From Paralvinella palmiformis (Eukaryota; Annelida; Polychaeta; Terebellida; Alvinellidae): DNA of 64,000 nucleotides. Under the pieces are notes generated by a model. That model did no database searches and was not told where the DNA came from. It saw nothing but the letters and a program-made list of their open reading frames with translations. The stretch lies in NCBI GenBank assembly GCA_025642065.1, contig JAODUP010000184.1:498001-562000 (forward strand), read 5' to 3'. A program made the position numbers and the translations under genes. Of this stretch, positions 50,201 to 59,289 are shown in pieces; positions within the stretch are counted from its first letter, which is position 1, and each line of letters starts with the position of its first letter.

Positions 50201-53200
50201 GATTCCGACGAAGGTTTTGACATTTTCAGGGATATCAAGCCATACAACTTTCAACCATTTGTGAAAAAGGGTCACAGACAGTATTAATTGTGAAGAATTA
50301 TTTGCAGCAAGTGCAGACATGCATCTAGAGCAGCCACCACTGCTGCCGACACTCGGCCCCGGTCCATAGCAAGAGTTGGATTGGTGTTTATTTGTATGTA
50401 TTGGTATAAGTTCAATTGATAAGTCATCACACTGGGCTTGAATGCGAATATTTCCCTCTTCCTATCACATGACGTCATTTAAAATGAAGTGATATTTGTC
50501 GGTACACAGGAGCTCGGTGGATGCATGGGGCTCTCCCATCTGTGGCCTATACAGGAATGTGCAGCCCTCGGTTGAACACCTACTAGACTTAGTTTATTAG
50601 TGTCTTATGGCATCTTCTATGAGTCAGATATCCTTCATATCATCATATCTAATTGATCATGCCATAGATGGAGAAATAACTAACATATGTTCCTCGAAGT
50701 CGTAAGTCAGTTTCCACTGGACTCCACTGTTTATGTTTTGCAGCCAATCGTGCAAACGAGTCTTGTTTTGGGTAGGGGAGTTAGCGGATACTCCATCCAC
50801 TGGCAAATCCATTTGCACAATTATATGTGGCACAATCCACCATTTTATACATTTAACAAAGACAATATAGAACATATAACACAGGTAACCAGGCCATATG
50901 TAGTGTTTATGTCTTTGTTTATAATAATAATAATGGATGTTTATACAGCACCAGAACCAGGTAACTCTGTTCTGAGGCTCTGTACAGTATTATTATCCCT
51001 GATTCAGACCTATTTACCCAGCGCACATCTCAACTGCAAAGCGTTACACAAACGACATAGCCATCACGTCCTGTCGGGTTCTCATTTTTACAGATGAGTG
51101 AACCAGTCGCCACATGACAGCGTTGCAGCTCCCGGAGCCTCAAACCTGTGATGCTTCGGCTACAAGTCCTACGCTTTAACTAATTGTGATATCACGGCTC
51201 GACATGGGGTCAATCCATTTTGTCAATTCCACCTTAAATTTATCAATTCCAATTCCACCTCAAATTTAAATTCAATTCAATTCCAATTCCAAAATTTTCA
51301 ATTCCAATTCCAACTCTTTTTTGCTTAATATTTTTTACCATGAGTAGATACTCCGAGTACCTACTTGGAATACATACTCCTGAGTAGTTTATATTCCAAG
51401 TAGGATTGTCATGGAAGAAATATTTCTGAATTAAAAAATTAAACGGTATATTAATTTGTGGATTTAATTTAATTTTGCCCATTCTATACATTGAATGGGG
51501 GTAAATTCATAAATAGCAACATCTCTATATAGATTACAGGCATGCTATGTGGTTAGCTAAAGAGGTATTTTATCATGTGGTGGATCATAGTCTTGGGTGC
51601 ATCCCCATATAAGAGTATATTTTCTAATCGTCAAAGGTATGTTTATATTCCACTGCCCAGTAGGAGCCTTGAAATGAATGTATTTGCTTAGCTCCGCCCA
51701 GCAAGGGGTCAGATCCTGTATTTACTTTCACAACCCAGTTTACAAAATCTTTCATGGTTATTAAACAGTTAGGTCTGGGGACAGGCTATAGTAGTCACAG
51801 TTTGAGGAGAGGAGGGGCAAACTTTGGCTCCAGATTGGCATTCCCAGTGAGATGATAAAATTAATTAATTCCTAAATAGCAATATCTCTATATAGGTTAC
51901 AGATATGCTATGTGGTCACAGTGGCTAAATGCTCACTTGGCGTGCCACAGTTGGTGTGCATATCTGATATATATATATATATATATATATAAGGAACCAA
52001 AGCTCTGGATCATTATGATTCCAGTATATTGGTAACACCACATGTAAGTGTTAGCATTGTAAAAATGGTATATTAATTTTTGGATTTAATTGTTTTGTAG
52101 GAAACTTCAAATTCAAAATTTCTCAATTCCAATTCATTTTTTTTTAAATAATCAATTCCGGAATTGAATTGACCCCATGTCTGGTGTTGACCATGACCAT
52201 TCAACTATGTGTGGTAAAACTTTTATCACCAGAATTTATGATATAGAAACCCATTAATTTTGGCATTAAATCCAGTGCAATGGTTTTATTATATATAGAT
52301 TAGGAGAAATAGTAACAGCTTGTTTCTAGGGCATCTCTTTGCAGGATTCCCACGATATTTTAATGAATGATGCAAAAAAAAACAAAATACATGGGCACAA
52401 CAGATTAAAACACTGTCATATTGTAAGTGCTGTGTGCATTAACAGTCTCCCCATCACCATTATTTTACTCCCGAAATTATTTTCATTCCAACAGTGCTTG
52501 ATAAGTGCCCATGCAATACATTCCCCACCTTTTTAAAACCTAAGCAGGAACTCCCCCATATTGGCGAATTCCAGAAGCAACCCTGTAGTACCATATAAAA
52601 CAATTAGTGGCACATTATGGTATAATAATGTTTTAGTTCAGTTATACTATATACCACCCTAACACGATTTATGATTGTTCGTATTGAAATACTAATATAA
52701 GCAAAAAGCAAATTTGTAACAAAAAACACATTTTAAAAGGAGAAAATGAAAAAAGTGTGTTCATATAATGTCTGTTTAGATTATTTATGAATAAATTTCA
52801 TCCCATTGAGTGAGCCATTTTCTACTTGCCATAGGCCATTTTACATATTAGCATAATTTATGCGCATAAAATATAGGTAGTAAAATATGACATTCTTGTC
52901 GACATCCTTTTTGGCTAACTTTTCTGATATTTTGCTGAATTTCTTTTTTGTACAATATTCTTTGTTCACCATTTTCCATTGTCTAAACATTAAACCTTTC
53001 AGGTGCCCTTCTTAATACAGCTGTTGTGGACATCATCTCCAAGGTGACTTCACTAGAAGACATATCGGCTGATGACGCCAGCGAACTTCATTCCCTCATG
53101 TCTCTCGTCACAGATAAGGCAGTGACGTTCTTCGAGATCCGGACAAACGACGGCAGGCAGCGAGATGCCAAACAAATGCTGCACGCTAATGTGAAGAAGT

Positions 53201-53382
53201 GGAACAAGTTTGTTCAGGTGATGTGGGTGTTAAATGTGGGCCTTCATGACATCGGAGATCGGTGGGCCAATGGAAAAGGGCCACTTGCCGCCGAGTTAGA
53301 AGCCAGCGAATTGAAGCAGCTCATCAGGGCTCTGTTCCAGAATACCGAGAAGAGGTCTACTATTCTGGCTTCCATCAAATGA
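32181..53382 (+). CDS. ZW10: Centromere/kinetochore protein ZW10 homologue, seven coding exons, 770 aa
   Basis: Exons: 32181-32217, 39530-39732, 43748-44913, 46133-46314, 46852-47061, 48747-48881 and 53003-53382. All splice phases agree (1,0,2,1,1,1). The sum is 2313 bases, close to the ~780-residue vertebrate protein. The N-terminus ([13 protein letters not shown]) and the coiled-coil start match the family. The most conserved C-terminal blocks are present: [61 protein letters not shown] and [20 protein letters not shown]. By family knowledge, ZW10 forms the Rod-ZW10-Zwilch complex that recruits dynein and checkpoint proteins to kinetochores. In interphase it works in the NRZ tether for Golgi-to-ER vesicles. 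Intron 5 has a GC donor. Introns are full of MITEs, SINEs and LINE pieces, but coding is intact. Confidence 0.95.
32310..32515. other. ZW10 intron 1: possible short inverted-repeat element
   Basis: GTAGTGGAGGCCCC near 32322 and ACCACTACCTCTAG near 32505 suggest partial inverted ends. The match is too weak to classify. Confidence 0.2.
32960..33130. mobile_element. Interspersed repeat with GGTTCC end, copy 1
   Basis: GGTTCCCAGGTGTGCTAGAAAACCTGGAAT, then TCTTTGAGTTTGACAAAATC and ACCTGTAGAA, recur in order at ~40664-40830. This resembles widespread non-autonomous DNA transposons that begin GGGTTCC, but the class is inferred. Confidence 0.5.
33131..34340 (+). other. ZW10 intron 1 sequence, largely unclassified
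   Basis: No exon seen. ACGTCACCAGTGCTTAGC at 34288-34305 recurs as its exact reverse complement at 37116-37133, hinting at a shared repeat. Confidence 0.35.
34354..34608 (+). pseudogene. Transposon-associated PYxFEP / CxxC-MPT ORF fragment
   Basis: An 84-codon frame contains [14 protein letters not shown], a Ser/Thr/Glu-rich linker, [20 protein letters not shown] and a stop. The pattern (YxFEP, acidic linker, CxxC followed by MPT) resembles the P2X7-C-terminal-like domain carried by some animal DNA transposons. A shorter fragment, [10 protein letters not shown], lies at ~50195-50285. It is intronic and probably dead. Confidence 0.35.
35477..36415 (+). pseudogene. LINE (CR1/L2-like) ORF2 C-terminus and 3' end, interrupted
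   Basis: The frame at 35477-35650 reads [25 protein letters not shown] and PVSRLK. It resumes at 36116 with [18 protein letters not shown] and LLKTHLF, ending at TAA near 36265. This is the C-terminal end typical of non-LTR reverse transcriptase proteins. The 3' tail has AGCGCCTTTGAATGGCTCC and an (ATT)n end near 36400, matching the reverse-oriented copy at 40855. A 465-bp insertion splits the frame. The 5' portion is missing. Confidence 0.8.
35651..36115. mobile_element. 465-bp insertion inside the LINE frame, 7-bp target duplication
   Basis: GCTCAAG is present at 35644-35650 and 36116-36122. Removing the insert and one copy restores reading continuity of the LINE. The first 400 bp (35651-36050) recur at 60263-60662 with no indels and about five substitutions. 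It includes a family A SINE tail (GATGATGATTGATGTTTTAC) near 35780. No convincing terminal inverted repeats; class unknown. Confidence 0.75.
36420..37780 (+). other. ZW10 intron 1 sequence, no exon seen
   Basis: AT-rich. It contains the 18-bp inverted partner (37116-37133) of the word at 34288. Short frames have no family resemblance. Confidence 0.4.
37789..38362. mobile_element. hAT-like MITE, family C copy 1 (574 bp)
   Basis: Ends CAGACATGGG and CCCCATGTCTG are inverted repeats. They are flanked by the perfect 8-bp duplication ATTGGGGC (37781-37788 and 38363-38370). Eight-base duplications with CAG..CTG ends point to the hAT superfamily. No transposase; it contains a nested fragment of the 9126-type SINE 3' end (ATCCCCAGGC near 37995) and a short palindromic TA stretch. 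Confidence 0.85.
38890..39170 (-). mobile_element. tRNA-derived SINE, family B (copy 1)
   Basis: It shares body words GTACAGTATTATTATC-like, CAGACCT, CACATCTCAACT and ATAGCCATCACGTCCTGTC with 50925-51195. On the minus strand the head carries A-box-like TTAGTTAGAGCG and a B-box-like region. Confidence 0.65.
39530..39732 (+). CDS. ZW10: ZW10 exon 2
   Basis: Acceptor TTCAATAG, donor GAG|GTAACT, phase 1 to phase 0. It encodes residues 13-80, beginning [11 protein letters not shown], the N-terminal coiled-coil region. Confidence 0.95.
39770..40070. mobile_element. hAT-like MITE, family C copy 2 (301 bp)
   Basis: Begins CAGACATGGCATCAATTCC and ends GAATTGACCCCATGTCTG. Interior words (ACCATGAGTAGGTACTCC, CCAAGTAGGATTGTCATGG) match copies 1 and 3. 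Flanking 8-mers no longer match, so it is older or rearranged. It starts only 37 bases after the exon 2 donor. Confidence 0.8.
40664..40830. mobile_element. Interspersed repeat with GGGTTCC end, copy 2
   Basis: GGGTTCCTGCATGTCCTGG, AAAACCTGGAAAAT and CATGTCCTTGAATTTTAC align in order with 32960-33130. Confidence 0.5.
40855..41690 (-). pseudogene. LINE (CR1/L2-like) reverse transcriptase relic in ZW10 intron 2
   Basis: On the minus strand, 41659-41312 reads as the palm region of a non-LTR reverse transcriptase: [38 protein letters not shown], then a DIRLWMTQN helix. The catalytic YADD box is YADN, so it is inactive. After an internal deletion, the 3' end (AGCACCTTTGAATGGCTCC and an ATT tail) is present at ~40930-40855. 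It matches the plus-strand copy at 36350-36410. Confidence 0.8.
41700..42760 (+). other. ZW10 intron 2 sequence, no exon seen
   Basis: AT-rich; short frames without support. Confidence 0.45.
42767..43436. mobile_element. Family B transposon, internally deleted (670 bp)
   Basis: Reverse orientation relative to 16848-17857: it opens TAGACCGATCCAATTACC and closes TGAATTGGGCTATTA. Middle words GGTCTCGGGTTAGA and GGTAACCGATGCAACGC are shared. About 340 bp of the interior is missing. Confidence 0.7.
43748..44913 (+). CDS. ZW10: ZW10 exon 3 (long)
   Basis: Acceptor TATTCAG, donor CAG|GTAAGT, phase 0 to 2. It encodes about 388 residues, 81-468, covering the middle coiled-coil and the start of the helical C-terminal half. 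It ends in FHLPVCCI, matching the family junction before SESVKKL. Confidence 0.96.
45175..45335 (-). mobile_element. SINE family A, diverged copy
   Basis: Words CACTTTTGTGGACA, AAAAGTAATGAGG and GGTTTGAACCCTGGTG line up with the family. The tail is lost. Confidence 0.6.
45340..45525 (-). mobile_element. SINE family A, copy in ZW10 intron 3
   Basis: GATGGTTGATGCTTTACAGC, AAAGGTAATG, CCTTCAGACATGACC and CCAGTTAGACC match the body and head of the family in the same order. It lies head to tail behind another diverged copy. Confidence 0.7.
46133..46314 (+). CDS. ZW10: ZW10 exon 4
   Basis: Acceptor TTTCCAG, donor ACAG|GTGAAC, phase 2 to 1. Residues 469-529, including [15 protein letters not shown] and [16 protein letters not shown]. 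Confidence 0.96.
46852..47061 (+). CDS. ZW10: ZW10 exon 5 (GC donor)
   Basis: Acceptor CTATTTCAG, phase 1 to 1. Residues 530-599 begin [20 protein letters not shown]. The only donor that preserves frame into exon 6 is AAG|GCAAGT, the strong consensus for GC-AG introns. Confidence 0.93.
47070..48740 (+). other. ZW10 intron 5, no exon seen
   Basis: Contains a G-rich stretch (~48150-48300) with repeated GGTATG and GGTGACTGGTAT words. It is non-coding on both strands as far as I can tell. Confidence 0.5.
48747..48881 (+). CDS. ZW10: ZW10 exon 6
   Basis: Acceptor TTTTCCAG, donor ATAG|GTTAGT, phase 1 to 1. Residues 600-644 contain [15 protein letters not shown] and GVLPLNIYC. Confidence 0.95.
48890..50920 (+). 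other. ZW10 intron 6, first part
   Basis: No exon in phase. It contains the PYxFQP mini-frame at ~50195-50285, preceded by an ATG in good context (50195). That frame is comparable to the ORF at 34354 and probably transposon-derived. Confidence 0.4.
50925..51195 (-). mobile_element. tRNA-derived SINE, family B (copy 2)
   Basis: On the minus strand the 5' head reads GCCGTGATATCACAATTAG, then an A-box-like TTAGTTAAAGCG and a B-box-like GGTTTGAGGCTCC. The element ends in an (ATT)n tail at ~50925. The tail type matches the LINE at 36400, its likely source of retroposition machinery. Confidence 0.7.
51199..52183. mobile_element. hAT-like MITE, family C copy 3 (~985 bp)
   Basis: Begins CGACATGGGGTCAAT and ends GAATTGACCCCATGTCTG. 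Long matches to copies 1 and 2 include TAGTTTATATTCCAAG and GATATGC...ACACCACATG words. It is much longer than the others, with extra central sequence. Directly downstream of a SINE. Confidence 0.75.
53003..53382 (+). CDS. ZW10: ZW10 exon 7 (terminal)
   Basis: Acceptor CCTTTCAG, phase 1, stop TGA at 53380-53382. Residues 645-770 end the protein with [20 protein letters not shown] and a final [16 protein letters not shown]. This C-terminal block is the most conserved part of the family. Confidence 0.97.
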
Positions 53383-53512
53383 TCACACGAGAACACTTAA
53401 TTATGACTCGTCATAATTGTGGACATTTTCATTCGCGTTAGATCCTGTGGATCATTCCTTCACAAACTGAACACATCAAATACCTGATACCCGAACTGTT
53501 GGTGTTGCACTC

Positions 53513-53518
53513 ATTAAA
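53513..53518 (+). terminator. Candidate ZW10 polyadenylation signal ATTAAA
   Basis: The first common poly(A) variant after the stop codon, 130 bases downstream. No AATAAA occurs before the foldback element. Confidence 0.3.
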
Positions 53519-54057
53519 TCTACACTGCAAGACAAGTTTGATGTTCTTTCTCTCTCTCTCTCTCTCTGTCAGGCATGAGAATTTTGTGCAGATTTGTTCC
53601 CACAAGTATTATCAACAAATCTGTCTAGAAAGGAAAGCGCACCCCCCTTTAAAAACCCCTACAGTCACTTCACGATTCTTTTCAGATTTTTTTGGGCATC
53701 ATACATTCTCAGGCCTGGTATGTGTGTGTGTGAGAGATCTTGTGAAATTATATTTGAATCATCTTTCTTGAGTTGCTTACTTTGGATGAAAAAAAAGGCA
53801 ATTTCGGCAATGCTTAAATGTTTGTGATACTTTTATGTGACACCTCATCCAAGATACATTTCTCAGAAGCAGCTGTTTATTCACACAAATATAACAATAA
53901 TCAGGTACATGGATGAGATAAGCAGTATATATGAAATAGTCACATAATTTGAATCCACTTTTTACAAGGTCACAGTGTCACTGACTACCTGTGGCGACCA
54001 CATTCCGCTTATCTTTCGGACAAGTTGTGAACTGCGTAACCTGTGCACCTTGTTTCT

Positions 54058-54575
54058 GAGGTATCCAGACAAAATCTTACAGGACAAATTCCCACGGTAC
54101 AAAATCCACCCTGACATAATCCCACGGTACAAACTACCACAGGTCATAATCAGAGAAAGTGAAGAGAGGGACAAAATCCCACACAAATTTAAACCCTTTT
54201 TTGTCTTTATGTATTTCCAGGTAAATTTACTGGCGGAATATTTACAAAGATGTTGAAATGAATAATGTCACCATTCTGATTCAGATTTCATAGAGTATCT
54301 TTCTTAGATTAGCTCAAGCAAGCTCAGTTAATTGAGAACAGTAATTTTGGTTCGTAATTGGAGCCCACTGAAATATAAATTGCAATCTGTTTCAATATGG
54401 GGCTCTACCTGAATGCACCAAATTATTGTGATAACATGTAGTTCTCTTGTTACTATGTAATTTTAGTGGGTGCGATTTTGTCCCTCTACACTTTCTGGGA
54501 TTATGTCCTGTGGGATTTTTTACCGTGGGATTATGTCCGAGTAGATTTTCTACCGTGGGATTTTGTCCTGGATTC
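54058..54575. mobile_element. Foldback element with long inverted arms
   Basis: The left arm (~54058-54190) repeats GACAAAATCCCAC-like words. The right arm (~54465-54575) is its reverse complement (GTGGGATTTTGTCC, TACCGTGGGATTATGTCC). Arms are ~110-130 bases and imperfect, separated by ~275 bases. A related tandem of the same word lies at 60126-60225. Confidence 0.7.
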
Positions 54576-55195
54576 GTTTCTGAATAGAAAGTTTAGTCAA
54601 AATCTTTTGACTTTGTTACCATTTTATGCTTAAAATGTTTTTAATTCAGATAAAGTATATAGATATTGGTTGGATCCTTCAATTGTTGTTATAATTTACA
54701 TCAGTAATATTTTAAAGGGATAAAATTGATGATGTGTCATTTATTAATGAAGTTAAATTAACTTAAAATTAGTATGTACAAAAATTTGGTATAATAATAA
54801 CAATAATAATAATAATAATGTAGATTTAATAAATTGACCGTACTAGTTTGAACCATTCAAAGGCCAGTGTTCATTAATACACTGATAAGCTGTATCTGAA
54901 AATCAAATAAGAAATTAAAATGGTCGATATTATTTCTCGGTTAAAGCCTTAAATGGGTGTGTTTTAAAACAGATTTCAACAGATGATGTTCCCCTGAACT
55001 GAGTGATGTGTTCTACAACACCAAAAACGCAAGTCGGTAGGTATTCATGTCGGTATTAACACTGTTCATCTAGAAAGGGGTCGGACCCAGTGCTTGGATC
55101 CTCTCCATCTTAACAACGGCCTGTTGAGGTGTTGCAGTATTGAGACATAATCTCGAACATTGCCACAAAGAAAAATGAAATTTCTTTCATGACAG

Positions 55196-55391
55196 AATCA
55201 TTTCCTTGACCCTGAGAGAAGACTTGACATCAGCAACAATCAAAGTTGTTCCCCCCTGTAAAAAATTCTACACGGAATCAGTTTTATCCAACACAATTCC
55301 AACAGCAGAGTCTTGGAAACAGCTGAATGATGACAACATCTCAGCAAAAGAAGTTCTTAGGAGGTGTGCTAAAGTTAATGGTCCTAATTAA
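55196..55391 (+). CDS. Possible terminal exon of an unrecognised gene
   Basis: After an acceptor-like CATGACAG (55188-55195), the frame is open for 65 codons to TAA at 55389-55391. The peptide (LREDLTSATIKVVPP, then ESWKQLNDDNISAKEVLRR near the end) has balanced composition. AATAAA follows at 55451-55456. I recognise no family and see no upstream exon, so it may also be a fragment of a mobile-element protein. Confidence 0.3.
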
Positions 55392-55450
55392 ATATTAGAT
55401 CGGGGTGATTGAATCATAATCTTTACATAATGATATTCTTTAATGTGATG

Positions 55451-55456
55451 AATAAA
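55451..55456 (+). terminator. AATAAA downstream of the possible terminal exon
   Basis: A canonical hexamer 60 bases after the stop at 55391. Confidence 0.3.
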
Positions 55457-55642
55457 TTATATTTAATCTTGTAAATATATAAATTTTGCGCTGCTTGTAT
55501 TATTTAACGTGAAAACAAAATTCGGAATTTTCCTTTTTCGACATTCCATTGAGAATATCATCTACATGAAAATCAGAATGCATAACCTCATTAGCTGTCA
55601 CAGCTGTCCAAGAACCTTTTTGTTTTGTAATTAACCAAAAAA

Positions 55643-57400
55643 ATGTCTTGATACCGTTGTAATAACTATTCATAATTTGTGCCTACGAGTAATCTTACGG
55701 ATTGTATAGGGTGCTTTTTTAATTCGTATATACGGTCAACTTGTCACTGTGGTATAACTTTGAAGAGGTTCTTAATTAATGGCTCCTGTAAGTTCTGTTA
55801 ATCAAAGGTGTGACTTGGTCGCAACATTCGTCACGACCAATTGCGGTGAAATCCCAAATAGCGAAACAGTTAAGAGCTTTCTCAATTACGATCCACGACT
55901 GGTGACTTTCCAATCCATGAACGGTTGTAATGTATTGTTCCCGTAAACGGTGATTCCACGGTTACCTGTGAGACAATTAGAACGTCGTTTCGTCATTGTA
56001 TTTCTTCACCGAGTTGGTGGTCATGTTTTCGGTGTGACCATCTCTCTCTGGCGAAACAAACAAACAAACAAACTATCAATCACCAAACACGATGTGCAGT
56101 TTGTTCACGCCTATCCACGGTGTGCACATATTTTATTTACGAAGCACAAGCTTATTTAACAAAACACCAACAACAAACAGTAATAAGTTAATATAATAAC
56201 AGTCTATGGATAATGCAAATCGAATGTCTTCTCAACAACTCCGTCTGACGTCAAACTTTCGCGTTAATATCATATGTCTTTATTCCAGTTGGGAATATGT
56301 CCATTTAACATCCATCATCATCATCATCATACAGGAGATATTGGTACTAGTTTAGAGTCCAGTGGAAACAGTCGTCGACGTGTACGAGAACCGCGTACAC
56401 GTGATTTATAAGAACGACGAGGTGTACACGTACTATCGGGTATGTCGACGTGTACCGATGTCATTGACGTCATACTTAGCGGAGTTAGTTCGGCGTCGGA
56501 ATCGAGACTGATGTCCAGAAACGATAACTTCCTTATTAGTCGAGCGTCCGTATCCGGAATGCCCCCAGACGTAGTTGAGCCGACTGAGATATCCAGAACG
56601 ATGTTCGTGTCGTCGTCGTCACTGTTAACCATTGACGAGTTGTTGTCTTTTCGACGACAGCCGATGCCTGATGAAGAAGATCGTCCAGATTTGTCAGAAG
56701 TCAGCAACACTCGGTCGTTCTCGTTCGCATCTCGAGTCATCTTCAGTTTGACTAAGATAAGAAGAGACGCCAGAACTGAGATGGGCGAGTTGTTTTTCTC
56801 CGATGTCTGTCCATTCGTTACTTCCATCGCGTTGCCGAGTGACTGATGGCTCTCCTTGGTATCTCTGTTAAGACGAAAACGGACGAAGAGACTCAATTCA
56901 TTCACCTGTGCTAGGCTAATCACGGTTTGATGACAACACTCGCAGCAAATATTATACGGGCGATTCGGTATAAGTAATTAAGTCACTCGCTACCTCGGCC
57001 TGATGCACGCCGAATGCACCGAAATGATCCGATCTAAGAGTGTTTATAAGTACTTTTATATGACAGAAGAACTCCGTGTGCTGTAAGTCAACAATACATA
57101 ATATGCCAACATCTGTCTATAATGGCGATGTTATATACCAGTAATCTCTCCAAAGCCATCCCATAGCTGCTAACCAACCAACCAACTGACTGAAGCTCGT
57201 CCTATTTGTTTTCAGTAATTAGTCATGCCTGTTGCTTAAAACAAACAACATCAGAGAGATAGAGAGAGATTGATTTATTGTGGGTTTAGCTAATTGGTCA
57301 ATTTGGGACATGAAGGAACGCGTTGATGATAAAATATTGTTGTGCCATTTTCTGTTTGTTTCCGCTTAGCGTCAACCTTAACAGTGGTATGTCACAGATT
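55643..57400. repeat. Segmental duplication, copy 1 (~1.76 kb)
   Basis: Starts at GTCTTGATACCGTTGTAATA and matches 62218-64000 almost base for base in the same orientation, 6.6 kb apart. It carries the minus-strand ORF at 56327-56827. Confidence 0.93.
56327..56827 (-). CDS. Unrecognised 166-aa protein with C-terminal RxLF motif (copy 1)
   Basis: The start ATG at 56827 (GCGATGG) is chosen because the paralogue has a stop codon just upstream in the same frame. The protein is Ser/Asp/Arg-rich and likely disordered. It has one hydrophobic stretch near residue 20 (ISVLASLLILVKL), a Ser/Gly run, and an acidic SDDDD patch. TPRR resembles a CDK site. A basic C-terminus carries RRRLFPLD, the RxLF form of a cyclin-docking motif. 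It ends VPISPV. A role in the cell cycle is only suggested by these short motifs. The real gene may have 5' exons at higher coordinates, where CTTAACAG and CTAGCACAG could act as acceptors. Confidence 0.5.
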   Translation of the reverse strand: MEVTNGQTSEKNNSPISVLASLLILVKLKMTRDANENDRVLLTSDKSGRSSSSGIGCRRKDNNSSMVNSDDDDTNIVLDISVGSTTSGGIPDTDARLIRKLSFLDISLDSDAELTPLSMTSMTSVHVDIPDSTCTPRRSYKSRVRGSRTRRRLFPLDSKLVPISPV

Positions 57401-57406
57401 ATTATT

Positions 57407-57437
<31 letters not shown>

Positions 57438-57562
57438 GTAGAATACAAGTGGCAATAGCAGCAACAGTAATAATAATAATAATAATAGTTTAGTGACAAC
57501 AGCAGGAGTAATTAACTAAATTGTTCTGTAACTTAACTGGCAGTTATTTTCGAGTTAGTATT

Positions 57563-57570
<8 letters not shown>

Positions 57571-57617
<47 letters not shown>
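57571..57617. repeat. (TA)n microsatellite
   Basis: An uninterrupted TA run. Confidence 0.9.
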
Positions 57618-57619
<2 letters not shown>

Positions 57620-59150
57620 AAGATTGACTGTCAAAACAACAGATAACAACAAGGTTATTTTATTATCAAGAGCGCATAATCCATCGTTTTGTAAAGATAA
57701 TTAACAATCAAAGGTGATTAATCTATTTTAAGTCAAATGTGAATTAAACAAAGACAAATAGTTCATAACACATTATTCTTACTGAACAGATAATGCTTTA
57801 AGCAGTTTGACACGGTGGACTTTAGTGCAGAAACCCTACTGACAATTATGTCCACCCAATTAACAATTAATCTATGCTGGACATGGTGCACGGATAAATG
57901 CTCACCAAACAAATGCTCACCAATAAAGTGAGAGATTGGACAAATGCCCACCAAGATTAAAAATATTACACTAAAACAATTTTTTTAAATTTATTTCGAT
58001 TTCCATTTTATAATATGTAATTTTATATCATGTAATTTTTTGCCTTTAAAATATTAAAGTATATTGTCAACATTTCCAAATATTATATTCCCAATACTAA
58101 TATTTTTGTCGACTGATTATCAATCAAAGCAATAGATTTTCAATTAAATTTTTTTCTGTAGAATTTAACTGAAGCTTTTAGAAGCAATGTAAATCAAATG
58201 CAATGAACTTAATTGAAAAAATTAATTGATTCCTTTATTGAAGCCATATAATCTTTAGGTTTTTTATACATGTGTCATCAATTGCAATGTTTTATATTGT
58301 CTTTTATAAATTGTATTCATGATTGCAATCATATAATATTCAGCGCTTCGTTCATTGCAATCATGATCCACAAAAATAAATAAAAAGGTGCCAATAATAT
58401 CATTCTGGTAATATAGTTTCTGGATCTCTTTATTGGGATAACATATCTGAAGCTTATACAGGAGTTGGCAATTTTGAGCTGAAATAGTTCTATTCACCAT
58501 CCGGCACAGTGATAAATTATACTGTTTTTGTTGTTGTTGTATACCTACCCTCAACAATCTTAGTAAGATGTATTTTTTCTCCTGACATTACTTTGTGGGA
58601 TTCGCGAAAATATACAAAACTCTATTGGACATTCAAAGATTTCCGTAATTAGCAAAAAATAAAAATGTACCCATTCACGTAAAGACATTAAAACACATTA
58701 ACTTCACAAATTTGTCAAATAGAATATTCAGTTTGCTGGTTTTGAAAACAGTTTTAGGATTCAAATTTTAAATTCAAAGCTCCTGAAGGATTTTTTATTT
58801 TTCTTGTTACATAGATAACAACTTTTTATAGTTAATTGTTTTGTTATGATATTGATCTGTCACATCCTTCATAAACATACTGTTTGAATGTTACTAAACG
58901 GAATAATTTCAATGTTTAATCAAGCTTTAATATGAAGTTTGTTTATATTTTGTTTCGTTGTTAGCCTCACATATATATCCTTCCATTTCTAGCCAATCAT
59001 TTATACTATTAGATATTGGTTTATATATGACTTTTGTAGTTATCAATAATTTGACGTATTAAGCTTTTATTATCGTACTTTTTAAACTGTTTTCGTCCAA
59101 ATCTTTCTAGGATACTGAATGGCAGAAATTCTACCAATGCGTCGTTAAAC
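57620..59150. other. Intergenic, no gene seen
   Basis: Very AT-rich. Short frames such as the 97-codon minus-strand frame at 58264-58557 lack any recognisable feature. Confidence 0.45.
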
Positions 59151-59151
59151 A

Positions 59152-59284
<133 letters not shown>

Positions 59285-59289
59285 CGTAG

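Noticed and set aside
55950..56159. 69-codon plus-strand frame in the duplicated segment (also 62553-62786)
   Set aside because: It diverges in frame between the two copies after a repeat-unit (CAAA) length change, unlike the RxLF frame, so probably non-coding.
56442..56846. 134-codon plus-strand frame (also 63037-63420)
   Set aside because: Antisense to the RxLF protein. The opposite frame has the better composition and start context, though both are open.
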